A stretch of 6,442 bases of DNA from an uncultured Sutterella sp. (GCA_937906995.1 CALESB010000062.1:1-6442), one strand, 5' to 3'. Numbered from the stretch's first letter, positions 1 through 6,343 are shown. Notes: a model not told the origin generated them from the letters alone. Translations and numbers: made by a program.

Positions 1-69
1 GCCTGTAATTGCGGTGTGAGAGGGGCGAGCCTAAAAACTCCCCCTACTCGATCTACTCAACGTAGCGAC

Positions 70-1287
70 TTATGATTTTCTTGATCTCCTCGGGTACATC
101 CTCGGATGGTTTCTCCTGGCTACCGTATTCTCCTTCAGCCCAGAGCCCTCGGTAACTATCTTTTGGGGCTTGGGCTGTTGGGGCTCCCCCATAGGGGTGG
201 CCTCCGGAGCCACCAAATTAATGTTTGCAGTTTTTTTAGGTTTCTTGGGTTTTTGTTTAACTGAAATCCAAGTTTTAATCATGGCAACGCCGATGGCTAA
301 AAGCACGGGACCTAAGATCATACCTAAGAAGCCAAACGCAAGGACACCCCCGAAAACACCTAAAAAGACAAGTGAAATGGGAAGAGGGGTGCCTCGTGCA
401 ATCAGTAGTGGCTTAATAAAGTTATCAACACTTGCAACGGCTAAAAGCCCCCAAGCGACCATAAAGATTGCAAGTCCAATTTCCCCTTGAGTGTAGAGCC
501 AGAAAGCGACAGGTCCCCAGACTAGGGGAGGTCCAATGGGCACGACAGAGAGTACGAACACGGCAATGGATAGGAGTAACGTGCCTGGTGCGCCCACGAT
601 AATAAAGCCGATACAAGCAACAACGCTTTGAGCGGCTGCAGTACCAACGATCCCCCAGACAACACTTCGAGTCGTACTGACAAGGATGTTGCTTAGTTCC
701 GTACTTAACCCACCCGAAACACGTTCTAGTAGAGCTTGAGATCTGCGGGCCAAAAGGTCACCATCACGGTAAATAAAGAATGCAATAAAGGCAACCAATG
801 CCATTTGAACCAGTCCATTGCCGGCAGAAATGGCTAGATTGATAGCAAGGCGACTCATCGGTTGCATTAGGCTTTGGATGAGCTCGGTGAGTTTCTTTGG
901 ATTAAAAAGATAAGCAAACTGATCAAAAAGCCAAGGTCCAATAACTGGAATGCCTTTCAGCCAGATGGGAGACTCAATCTCTTTAACGGAGTCGACGATA
1001 CTGCTGATAGCGCCAGGCAGTTGTTGAGCGACGACAGCTGATAAAAAAGAAATCGGAATAATCAAACACACAGTGAGTAAAGTCACCATGAGAAGCGCAG
1101 CTGGCGTACTACGTTCGCCAAACGAGTTTTTAAATCGAACGAAAAGTGGCCAACTAACAATGGTAACGATGGCGGCAAGTGTTATTGCTGTTAGAAATGG
1201 CGAAACAACAAAGTAGCACCCAATCGCAATCGCAGCCCCAAAAAGGATGCGAATCAAAACGTCGATTCGCTCGCGAAGACTAATCAT
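70..1287 (-). CDS. AI-2E/PerM family transporter, C-terminus probably frameshifted
   Basis: 405-residue polytopic inner-membrane protein of the AI-2E transporter (PerM/YdiK/UPF0118) family. Members have been linked to autoinducer-2 export, Na+/H+ antiport or other small-molecule efflux; the substrate here cannot be told. Visible: paired N-terminal hydrophobic segments (about residues 12-50), another at 63-88, an amphipathic soluble stretch (about 90-145), then several membrane segments from 150 to 340. Family landmarks are SVVPIGPPLVWGP (247-259) and DNFIKPLLIARGTPLP (288-303), followed by a Gly-rich segment ending in GMILGPVLLAI. ATG at 1285-1287 has only a weak GAGAG-like ribosome site. After residue 341 comes a Lys/Pro-rich cytoplasmic tail. 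The last ~30 residues become strongly basic and unprotein-like, while another frame running to a stop at 53-55 reads as a well-formed acidic tail, suggesting a one-base loss near 186-190 or 161-168. It is divergent from the Nudix gene. Family assignment is firm, function open. Confidence 0.9.
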   Translation of the reverse strand: MISLRERIDVLIRILFGAAIAIGCYFVVSPFLTAITLAAIVTIVSWPLFVRFKNSFGERSTPAALLMVTLLTVCLIIPISFLSAVVAQQLPGAISSIVDSVKEIESPIWLKGIPVIGPWLFDQFAYLFNPKKLTELIQSLMQPMSRLAINLAISAGNGLVQMALVAFIAFFIYRDGDLLARRSQALLERVSGGLSTELSNILVSTTRSVVWGIVGTAAAQSVVACIGFIIVGAPGTLLLSIAVFVLSVVPIGPPLVWGPVAFWLYTQGEIGLAIFMVAWGLLAVASVDNFIKPLLIARGTPLPISLVFLGVFGGVLAFGFLGMILGPVLLAIGVAMIKTWISVKQKPKKPKKTANINLVAPEATPMGEPQQPKPQKIVTEGSGLKENTVARRNHPRMYPRRSRKS

Positions 1288-1351
1288 AAAACTCTCAGAA
1301 ATAAGATTGAGATGAACCTCATTAGTCTAGCTGAAAGAGCAGTCGAAGTGT

Positions 1352-1373
1352 GCTAATAGTTTTTTGTATTAGC
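1352..1373. promoter_or_regulatory. Perfect inverted repeat in the divergent AI-2E/Nudix intergenic region
   Basis: GCTAATA (1352-1358) is matched exactly by TATTAGC (1367-1373) around an 8 bp T-rich centre. It lies 65 bp upstream of the minus-strand transporter and 110 bp upstream of the Nudix start, in a 195 bp spacer that must hold both promoters. The geometry (22 bp, symmetric, A+T-rich) suits a dimeric repressor site. It could also form a small hairpin in either leader. No strong -35/-10 pair stands out nearby; TTGAGC (1430-1435) with TACAGA (1454-1459) before the Nudix gene is a weak option. The operator reading is inference. Confidence 0.3.
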
Positions 1374-1482
1374 CACTCTTTTTGAGAACTTGAAGGGCTA
1401 CTTCACTTTTTGTCCTTCTTAACGTGTGGTTGAGCTAAACTAATGAAATGAAATACAGACCTATACGTAAGGGGTAGTAGGA

Positions 1483-2070
1483 ATGAAAGAGATTAAAGAG
1501 GAACTCTTGCCTAAAGTTCGAGAGACGTTCATTAAGGATGAGGACGCGTTTAGTGGCAACTTTTTGCATGTCAAAAAGCACACCGTAAAGACAGCTTCAG
1601 GTTTAATTAGGACCAGAGAGTTCATTACGCACCCAGGTGCAGCCACGATTATTCCGCTTTTTGAAGATGGAACAACGCTTCTGGAATACCAGTGGCGAGA
1701 ACCTTGTCAAAGAGCATTCTGGGAGTTCCCCGCTGGCAAATTGGATCCAAATGAAGAGCCTTTGGTGTGTGCAAAGCGAGAGCTAGAAGAGGAAACGGGC
1801 CTAGTGGCTAAGGATTGGGTTTATTTAGGTCGTATTCATAATGCCATCGGCTATTCCAATGAAAGGTTAGAGCTCTATTTGGCCAAGGATCTCACTCAAA
1901 AAGAACAACACTTAGACGATGGTGAGTGTTTGGCTTTGGTTAGAGTTTCTGTAAAAGAGGTGTTTTCCATGGTGCTCAACGGTGAGATTACGGATGTGAA
2001 AACAATTATTGGTGCTTTTTGGTTGGAAAAATATCTCAAAGGAGAGCTGCCTGAAAAACCATTGTCCTAA
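1483..2070 (+). CDS. Nudix hydrolase, ADP-ribose pyrophosphatase type
   Basis: 195-residue cytosolic Nudix hydrolase, most likely cleaving ADP-ribose or a similar nucleoside diphosphate-sugar to AMP plus a sugar phosphate in a Mg2+-dependent reaction. The Nudix box GX5EX7REUXEEXGU is complete: G85, E91, then R99-E100-L101, E103-E104, G106-L107; the glutamates bind the metal. The box is preceded by WEFPAGKLDP (80-89), and AIGYSNERLELYLA follows about 14 residues after it; both resemble the ADP-ribose pyrophosphatase group (COG0494) rather than MutT or RppH. Residues 1-50 form the usual N-terminal beta domain with HPGAATIIP at 50-58. Length is normal. The start is ATG 1483 with AAGGGG at 1469-1474 as ribosome site. 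Its arginine codons include AGA, AGG and CGA, unlike the neighbouring argG, so it is probably modestly expressed. It appears monocistronic, with a weak terminator candidate downstream. Family certain, exact substrate inferred. Confidence 0.9.
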   Translation: MKEIKEELLPKVRETFIKDEDAFSGNFLHVKKHTVKTASGLIRTREFITHPGAATIIPLFEDGTTLLEYQWREPCQRAFWEFPAGKLDPNEEPLVCAKRELEEETGLVAKDWVYLGRIHNAIGYSNERLELYLAKDLTQKEQHLDDGECLALVRVSVKEVFSMVLNGEITDVKTIIGAFWLEKYLKGELPEKPLS

Positions 2071-2118
2071 CTCCTTGTTGTCGTTCGACAAAATACCATT
2101 ATTTGTCGACTAAGAAAC

Positions 2119-2140
2119 CTTTGAGTTTCCTCAAGTTTTT
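2119..2140 (+). terminator. Possible weak intrinsic terminator of the Nudix gene
   Basis: CTTTGAG (2119-2125) can pair with CTCAAG (2130-2135), with one bulged T and a TTTC loop, directly followed by five T (2136-2140). It lies 48 bp after the Nudix stop. The stem is short and poor in G+C, and the same bases can join a larger hairpin (2102-2151), so it may be weak or conditional. Confidence 0.33.
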
Positions 2141-2143
2141 GAC

Positions 2144-2172
2144 TCGACAAAGACTTTGAGTTTGCATAAACT
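2144..2172 (+). promoter_or_regulatory. Candidate sigma-70 promoter for argG
   Basis: TCGACA (2144-2149, five of six matches to TTGACA) is 17 bp from TAAACT (2167-2172, four of six to TATAAT). Transcription would begin near 2179, giving a leader of about 50 nt. In that leader TATGAAT at 2207-2213 matches one half of an ARG box (TGAATwwwwATTCA), and CTTGA replaces the second half, so an ArgR site is possible but degenerate. The promoter overlaps the inverted repeats listed at 2102-2176. Other spacings are possible. Confidence 0.3.
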
Positions 2173-2231
2173 CAAAAGAATATGTGCTCGATTTTGAGCT
2201 TCGTTTTATGAATTAATCTTGACGAGGTCTT

Positions 2232-3560
2232 ATGTCTCAAACGATTTTGCAAAAAGTGCCGGTTGGTGAAAAAGTTGGTATTGCATTCTCTGGCGGTTTA
2301 GATACGTCTGCCGCTTTGCGTTGGATGAAGAATAAGGGTGCCTTACCCTATGCTTATACCGCTAATTTGGGTCAACCTGATGAAGATGACTACGATGCCA
2401 TTCCTCGCCGTGCTATGAACTACGGTGCAGAGAAGGCTCGCCTCGTTGATTGCCGTCCGCAATTGGTTGCAGAAGGTATTGCAGCTATTCAATCTGGTGC
2501 ATTCCACATCACGACGGCTGGTATTGCCTACTTCAATACGACGCCGTTAGGTCGTGCAGTGACGGGCACGATGCTTGTTAATGCGATGCGTGAAGATGGT
2601 GTCAACATCTGGGGTGACGGTTCCACCTACAAGGGCAATGACATTGAACGTTTCTACCGTTATGGCTTATTGGCTAACCCGGAATTGAAGATCTATAAGC
2701 CTTGGCTTGACCGTGACTTTATTAACGAATTAGGCGGTCGTGCAGAAATGAGCGCATTCTTGCAAGCTGAAGGCTTTGATTATCGTATGAGCGCCGAAAA
2801 GGCCTACTCTACGGACTCCAACATCTTGGGTGCAACGCACGAAGCTAAGGATTTGGAAAGCTTGTCTACGAGCATGAAGATTGTCGATCCTATCATGGGC
2901 GTGGCTTTCTGGGATCCTGCTGTTGAAATCGCTCCGGAAACAGTGACCGTAACCTATGAAGAAGGTGTGCCGGTTGCATTAAATGGTAAGCGTTTTGATG
3001 ATTTGGTGGCTTTGATGTACGAAGCCAACGCCATCGGCGGTCGCCATGGTTTAGGCATGAGTGACCAAATCGAAAACCGCATCATTGAAGCTAAGAGCCG
3101 CGGCATCTATGAAGCTCCGGGGATGGCCTTGTTATGGATTGCTTACGAACGTTTGGTCTCCGGCATCCATAACGAAGATACGATTGAACAATATCATATC
3201 AATGGTCGTCGCTTGGGTCGCTTGCTCTATCAAGGTCGTTGGTTTGACTCTCAAGCAGTTATGCTCCGTGAATCTGCTCAACGCTGGGTGGCTCGTGCCA
3301 TCACGGGTACCGTGACGCTTGAATTGCGTCGTGGCAATGACTACACGATCCTTAACACGGAAAGCCCGAACCTTACGTACGAAGCTGAACGCTTGACGAT
3401 GGAAAAGGGTGACTCCATGTTTACGGCCGAAGACCGTATTGGTCAATTGACGATGCGTAATCTCGACATCGTTGACACCCGTGCCAAGCTGGGCATTTAT
3501 GCTAAGTCGGGTTTAATTTCGGGTTCTAGCGCTGTCGCTTTACTCAACGGCAATAAATAA
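2232..3560 (+). CDS. argG: Argininosuccinate synthase
   Basis: 442-residue cytosolic enzyme that joins citrulline and aspartate with ATP to give argininosuccinate, AMP and pyrophosphate, the penultimate step of arginine synthesis. The sequence tracks E. coli ArgG (447 aa) nearly end to end. The ATP pyrophosphatase P-loop AFSGGLDTSA is at 18-27; YTANLGQPDEDDYDAIPRRA, FNTTPLGRAVTGTML, NIWGDGSTYKGNDIERFYRYG and EKAYSTDSNILGATHEAKDLE are hallmark blocks, and GMSDQIENRIIEAKSRG and QYHINGRRLGRLLYQGRWF complete the synthetase domain. It belongs to the long E. coli-like type, not the ~400-residue type. ATG 2232 has GAGG at 2224-2227 only 4 nt upstream, a tight spacing. Two TAA stops stand in tandem (3558-3563). 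Arginines are read by CGT/CGC only as far as I can see, pointing to high expression. It stands alone, with no other arg gene nearby, between a structured leader and a strong terminator. Confidence 0.97.
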   Translation: MSQTILQKVPVGEKVGIAFSGGLDTSAALRWMKNKGALPYAYTANLGQPDEDDYDAIPRRAMNYGAEKARLVDCRPQLVAEGIAAIQSGAFHITTAGIAYFNTTPLGRAVTGTMLVNAMREDGVNIWGDGSTYKGNDIERFYRYGLLANPELKIYKPWLDRDFINELGGRAEMSAFLQAEGFDYRMSAEKAYSTDSNILGATHEAKDLESLSTSMKIVDPIMGVAFWDPAVEIAPETVTVTYEEGVPVALNGKRFDDLVALMYEANAIGGRHGLGMSDQIENRIIEAKSRGIYEAPGMALLWIAYERLVSGIHNEDTIEQYHINGRRLGRLLYQGRWFDSQAVMLRESAQRWVARAITGTVTLELRRGNDYTILNTESPNLTYEAERLTMEKGDSMFTAEDRIGQLTMRNLDIVDTRAKLGIYAKSGLISGSSAVALLNGNK

Positions 3561-3568
3561 TAAAGATT

Positions 3569-3593
3569 AACCTCTGAGAGCCTTTCAGGGGTT
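3569..3593 (+). other. Small hairpin just after argG
   Basis: AACCTCTGA (3569-3577) pairs with TCAGGGGTT (3585-3593) with one G-T pair and a 7-nt loop. No T-run follows (ATTGATTC), so alone it is a poor intrinsic terminator. It may protect the argG 3' end or assist the larger hairpin just downstream. Confidence 0.45.
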
Positions 3594-3601
3594 ATTGATT
3601 C

Positions 3602-3654
3602 AAAAGGGATGTTTAAAGTCTATTGCAGGCTTTTCTAACATCCCTTTTTATTTT
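3602..3654 (+). terminator. Strong intrinsic terminator of argG, possibly bidirectional
   Basis: AAAAGGGATGTT (3602-3613) is a perfect 12 bp match to AACATCCCTTTT (3637-3648). Inside, AAAGTC (3615-3620) pairs with GGCTTT (3628-3633) around a 7-nt loop, so the whole forms one long, nearly continuous stem. Five T, one A and four T follow (3645-3654). On the opposite strand the left arm supplies four T, so it may also stop the converging PepSY-like gene, whose stop codon lies 41 bp to the right. The structure is plain; the two-way role is inferred. Confidence 0.85.
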
Positions 3655-3694
3655 CTGATTGTGCTTTTATTGATGAGATGTTTTTACAATCGTT

Positions 3695-4141
3695 CTAGAG
3701 TGGTTGCCCCGCGTCTGAATAATAGGCGTTATGATATTGGCCATTGTCAAGCTTAAGACCGACATCCCAAGTGATAGCATTGGGTTTAACAATTCGATTT
3801 GCATCTAGAATGCGAGCTTTGGGGAACTGCTTGAGGATGGCATTTTGTATGAATTCGGGGATATCCTTTTTATCAATGTCTTCTTTTGCAACAATGAGTT
3901 GACCATCCTTTGTTAGTTTGACTTCAATTTCATTGCCTAAGCGTTTGAAGTCTGCTTCGTAGTAGCTGTCGTCCTTGTCGTAATCCCACTCGATATTCGA
4001 GCTTTGGGGATAGGTTTGTTCTACGTATTGACGAACAGCTTGTGGGACTTCGGAAGCTTGCAAATCTTTAGCATAACCTGGAAGGCTAATGGCAGAAGCT
4101 AAAATAATCACAGCTTTAATTAAATGAGAACGTGCAGTCAT
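3695..4141 (-). CDS. Secreted PepSY-like domain protein
   Basis: 148-residue exported protein with two tandem PepSY-like repeats (PF11396/DUF2874 style). It has a Sec signal peptide: basic MTARSHLIK, a hydrophobic core to about residue 20, and PGYA with probable cleavage after A24. No lipobox cysteine is seen, so a soluble periplasmic protein is expected. Repeat 1 (32-83) runs VPQAVRQYVEQTYPQSS, an acidic WDYDKDDSYYEADF strand pair, then KLTKDGQLI. Repeat 2 (94-148) runs IPEFIQNAILKQFPKA, then ITWDVGLKLDNGQYH and a DAGQPL end. Such domains fold like beta-lactamase inhibitor protein and are thought to bind proteins or peptides; no function is established. ATG at 4139-4141 is chosen because AAGGAA (4148-4153, read on the minus strand) lies 6 nt upstream; an in-frame TTG at 4147 would abut that site. 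It converges with argG and is divergent from lolC. Role unknown. Confidence 0.85.
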   Translation of the reverse strand: MTARSHLIKAVIILASAISLPGYAKDLQASEVPQAVRQYVEQTYPQSSNIEWDYDKDDSYYEADFKRLGNEIEVKLTKDGQLIVAKEDIDKKDIPEFIQNAILKQFPKARILDANRIVKPNAITWDVGLKLDNGQYHNAYYSDAGQPL

Positions 4142-4162
4142 GGACAATTCCTTTATTTGCTA

Positions 4163-4190
4163 ACTAATTAGTCTTTCTAGAAATTTTATA
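4163..4190 (-). promoter_or_regulatory. Candidate -10 box and palindrome upstream of the PepSY-like gene
   Basis: Read on the minus strand, TATAAA (4190 to 4185) is a five-of-six -10 box, but no good -35 sits 16-18 bp before it. Transcription would start near 4178. Just inside the leader is the perfect 10 bp palindrome ACTAATTAGT (4163-4172), ending 10 bp before the ribosome-binding site. The position fits a repressor operator. The missing -35 suggests an activator-dependent promoter or a wrong call. Confidence 0.3.
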
Positions 4191-4276
4191 GGTATCAGAT
4201 AGGGGAAATGGGGATAAGTCATGTATCAAAAGTACAATTAGGTAACATTCTGTTTGCGATCACAAAGAAGGTGTTA

Positions 4277-4325
4277 AGGAAGGTTGACCGATTTTGAAAA
4301 ACATATTTGCAGTGTCAACCTTCTT
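4277..4325. repeat. 12 bp inverted repeat in the PepSY/lolC intergenic region
   Basis: AGGAAGGTTGAC (4277-4288) pairs with GTCAACCTTCTT (4314-4325), all but one pair Watson-Crick, around a 25-nt A+T-rich loop. The arms also present TTGAC in opposite orientations, each resembling a -35 box (TTGACC plus, TTGACA minus), though no good -10 box lies at 16-18 bp from either. No T-run follows on either side, so it is not an intrinsic terminator. It may be paired operator half-sites or a leader hairpin. Confidence 0.4.
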
Positions 4326-4339
4326 AGACTTAATCTGAT

Positions 4340-4373
4340 TATGATCTCTTAATAATTGCCAAAATGTTTGGCA
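4340..4373 (+). promoter_or_regulatory. Candidate lolC -10 box and downstream palindrome
   Basis: TATGAT (4340-4345) is a five-of-six -10 match; the -35 position falls in the right arm of the 4277-4325 repeat and is weak (AACCTT). Transcription would start near 4352, followed by the perfect 7 bp palindrome TGCCAAA-ATG-TTTGGCA (4357-4373). That symmetric site lies 34 bp before the GTG start of lolC, a position suited to a repressor or to an mRNA stem-loop. Confidence 0.33.
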
Positions 4374-4407
4374 CGAAATTTAGAAATATGGAAAGGACTT
4401 AGGCCCC

Positions 4408-5661
4408 GTGATTCCTTATGAATTAAAAATTGGTTGGCGGTATACAAGACAAGGCCGACGCGGACAAAAGAAAAATGGATTTATTTCATTTATCTCGGTG
4501 ATGAGCGTGGCGTCCATTGCTTTGGGAGTAATGGCGTTGATCGTTGTTTTGTCGGTGATGAATGGCTTTCAAAAAGAGGTAAGGGATCGTATGCTCTCAG
4601 TCATTCCTCATATCGAAGTATTAAGTTATGAGGGAGCCATGGCGGATTGGAAGACACCCGCTACGATTGTTGAGCAAAATCCTCATGTGAAGGGCGTTGC
4701 CCCATTTTCATCTGGGCAAGGACTTTTAAGTACTGGGCGAAATGTTCGAGGTGTATTACTTCGAGGTATTGATCCGCAACGAGAGCCTACAGTCAGTGAT
4801 ATTAATAAACAGATGTTTACCGGAAGTCTGTCAGACCTAAAGGTTGGAGAGTACAACATTGTTTTAGGTTTGGATCTGGCTCGTTTGTTAGGGGTCCGTG
4901 TTGGAGATAAGGTCAACGTTATCATTCCGCAGGGTAGAGCAACGCCAGCAGGGATTGTGCCCCGTATGCGTGCTTTTACCGTAACGGGCATTTTTTCCTC
5001 AGGTCATTATGAGTATGACAGCTCGATGGCCGTGATTAACATGAAAGACTGTCAAACACTTATGCGTCATACGGGTCCCGATGGATTGCGTATCCGTGTT
5101 GATGATATGAACGAAGCACCGGCGATTGCTTATGAACTATTAACAGCACTCAAGGGTGACTATGCAGTAACGGATTGGTCTCGACAAAATCGTACGTGGT
5201 TTGCAGCGGTACAAGTGGAAAAACGTATGATGACGATTATTTTGTTTTTGATTGTCTTGGTCGGGGCTTTCGGCCTGGTTTCTAGTATGGTGATGACCGT
5301 GACAGAAAAGCAATCAGACATTGCAATTTTGAGAACTTTAGGAGCTTCGCCAGGTTCTATTATGACCATCTTTATGGTTCAAGGAGCAATTGTTGGTGTT
5401 GTTGGCGTTGCTTGTGGGGTAGCTTTAGGCCTGTTGATTGCCTGCAATTTAGATGTGATTGTTCCAACAATCGAATCTTTATTCGGAGTTCAGTTCTTGC
5501 CAAAGGAAGTGTACTTTATCAGTTCCTTGCCGTCAGACCCACGTATGAGCGATATTGTTCCGATTGCTAGCTTTTCTTTAATTTTAAGTTTGTTGGCAAC
5601 GATTTATCCGAGTTGGCGTGCAGCTCGAACCAAACCGGCGGAGGCTTTGCGCTATGAATAA
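4408..5661 (+). CDS. lolC: Lipoprotein-releasing ABC transporter permease, LolC/LolE (LolF) type
   Basis: 417-residue inner-membrane permease that, with LolD, extracts mature lipoproteins from the inner membrane and passes them to periplasmic LolA. Four membrane segments: about 25-51 (ending VVLSVMNGFQKE), 274-298, 319-348 and 383-402, with a large periplasmic MacB-type domain (52-270) after the first. VIIPQGRATPAGIVPR (171-186) aligns with the E. coli LolC hook that grips LolA. The coupling stretch EKQSDIAILRTLGASP (300-315) contacts the ATPase, and the YPSWRAARTKPAEALRYE end is the family signature. The start is GTG 4408, since no in-frame ATG lies nearby; AAGGA (4393-4397) is 10 nt upstream. 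Only one permease precedes lolD and the window ends its gene array there, so a (LolF)2(LolD)2 arrangement, known in many non-enteric proteobacteria, is likely. A second permease elsewhere cannot be excluded. Confidence 0.93.
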   Translation: MIPYELKIGWRYTRQGRRGQKKNGFISFISVMSVASIALGVMALIVVLSVMNGFQKEVRDRMLSVIPHIEVLSYEGAMADWKTPATIVEQNPHVKGVAPFSSGQGLLSTGRNVRGVLLRGIDPQREPTVSDINKQMFTGSLSDLKVGEYNIVLGLDLARLLGVRVGDKVNVIIPQGRATPAGIVPRMRAFTVTGIFSSGHYEYDSSMAVINMKDCQTLMRHTGPDGLRIRVDDMNEAPAIAYELLTALKGDYAVTDWSRQNRTWFAAVQVEKRMMTIILFLIVLVGAFGLVSSMVMTVTEKQSDIAILRTLGASPGSIMTIFMVQGAIVGVVGVACGVALGLLIACNLDVIVPTIESLFGVQFLPKEVYFISSLPSDPRMSDIVPIASFSLILSLLATIYPSWRAARTKPAEALRYE

Positions 5662-6343
5662 GCAAAATGATCTTGTATTAATAGCGCGCCATGTGCACAA
5701 AACTTACCGTGATGGAGTGACATCGATTGATGTGCTCAAAGACATCAATTTAGAAGTCCGCGCTGGGGAGATGCTTGCGATTGTTGGTGCTTCTGGCTCT
5801 GGCAAGTCAACGTTATTACATGTTTTGGGCGGTTTAGATGGTATTGATGCAGGTGAGATCGAGGTGGCAGGCCTATCGCTTAACACGTTAAGCGAAGCTC
5901 AAAGAGGTCACTTAAGAAATGAGAAGCTGGGTTTTATTTACCAGTTTCATCATCTCTTGCCCGAGTTTTCGGCTGAAGAAAACGTGGCCATGCCATTGAT
6001 GATTGCTCGGATGAGTCCAGAAAAAGCGCTTGAACGCTCACGAAGCATTTTGACATCTTTGGGACTTGCGCATCGGTTTGATCATCGTCCATCACAAATG
6101 TCTGGCGGGGAGCGCCAGCGTTGTGCGATTGCTCGTGCAATGGTGACAAGTCCACAATGCATTTTGGCTGATGAACCAACGGGTAATCTTGATCGTGCTA
6201 CTGCGCAAGCCGTGTTTGATAATTTCATGCAGATTGCTCGAAATAATCATGCGGCTTGTATTATCGTGACGCACGATTTGGAATTGGCGTCTCGTTGTGA
6301 TCGAGTCTTAACTCTTCAAGATGGCGCTCTTGTTGAAGGCTAA
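5654..6343 (+). CDS. lolD: Lipoprotein-releasing system ATP-binding protein LolD
   Basis: 229-residue cytosolic ATPase that powers lipoprotein release by the upstream permease. Walker A is GASGSGKST (45-53), Q-loop Q97, signature MSGGERQR (149-156), Walker B CILADEP with D173 and catalytic E174, D-loop GNLD (177-180), and switch H207. HHLLPEFSAEENVAMPL (99-115), right after the Q-loop, is the Lol-specific motif that distinguishes LolD from MacB or FtsE. ATG 5654 overlaps the end of lolC by 8 bp (ATGAATAA) and has GGAGG at 5640-5644, 9 nt upstream, so the pair should be translationally coupled. An in-frame GTG at 5618 would add 12 residues (RRRLC-rich) with no family match and is rejected. Length is normal and all catalytic residues are present. 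No terminator follows; a probable IS200/IS605 end begins at the base after the stop. Confidence 0.96.
   Translation: MNKQNDLVLIARHVHKTYRDGVTSIDVLKDINLEVRAGEMLAIVGASGSGKSTLLHVLGGLDGIDAGEIEVAGLSLNTLSEAQRGHLRNEKLGFIYQFHHLLPEFSAEENVAMPLMIARMSPEKALERSRSILTSLGLAHRFDHRPSQMSGGERQRCAIARAMVTSPQCILADEPTGNLDRATAQAVFDNFMQIARNNHAACIIVTHDLELASRCDRVLTLQDGALVEG

Larger units (their letters stand above)
2102..2176. repeat. Cluster of hairpin-forming repeats upstream of argG
   Basis: TTTGTCGA (2102-2109) pairs exactly with TCGACAAA (2144-2151); between them AAAC-CT-TTGAG (2115-2125) pairs with CTCAA-GTTT (2130-2138), giving an imperfect 50-nt hairpin. A second hairpin follows at once: TTTGAGTTT (2155-2163), loop GCAT, AAACTCAAA (2168-2176). 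The word CTTTGAGTTT occurs twice in direct orientation (2119-2128, 2154-2163), and its core again inverted. Just before the cluster, TTGTC-GTTC-GACAA (2078-2091) repeats the TTGTCGA theme, and GCTC/GAGC (2186-2189/2196-2199) makes a weak fourth stem. All pairings are seen directly; a regulatory role is inferred. Confidence 0.5.

Noticed and set aside
18..49. Possible terminator hairpin after the AI-2E gene (GAG-AGGGG / CCCCT-A-CTC)
   Set aside because: The stem has a bulge and a 15-nt loop, and no T-run follows on either strand, so I cannot support it as a terminator.
161..175. Programmed -1 frameshift at the CCCCAAAAG stretch of the AI-2E gene
   Set aside because: In the reading frame the codons are CCC CAA AAG, so the X-XXY-YYZ slippery pattern is out of phase; a simple indel is more likely.
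170..490. 106-codon plus-strand open frame opposite the AI-2E gene
   Set aside because: It is the antisense shadow of the conserved C-terminal membrane segments, with Lys/Pro/Thr-rich composition and no family resemblance.
3132..3446. 104-codon minus-strand open frame inside argG
   Set aside because: It is antisense to highly conserved ArgG coding sequence, has no recognisable motif and no ribosome site; it is a by-product of biased codon use.
4142..4147. TTG start giving the PepSY-like protein two extra residues
   Set aside because: It would leave no spacing to the AAGGAA ribosome site; ATG at 4139-4141 has a 6-nt spacing and gives the same signal peptide.
5618..5653. Upstream GTG start extending lolD by 12 residues
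   Set aside because: The extension is encoded inside the lolC C-terminus, has no family-like sequence, and ATG 5654 has a clear GGAGG at proper spacing.
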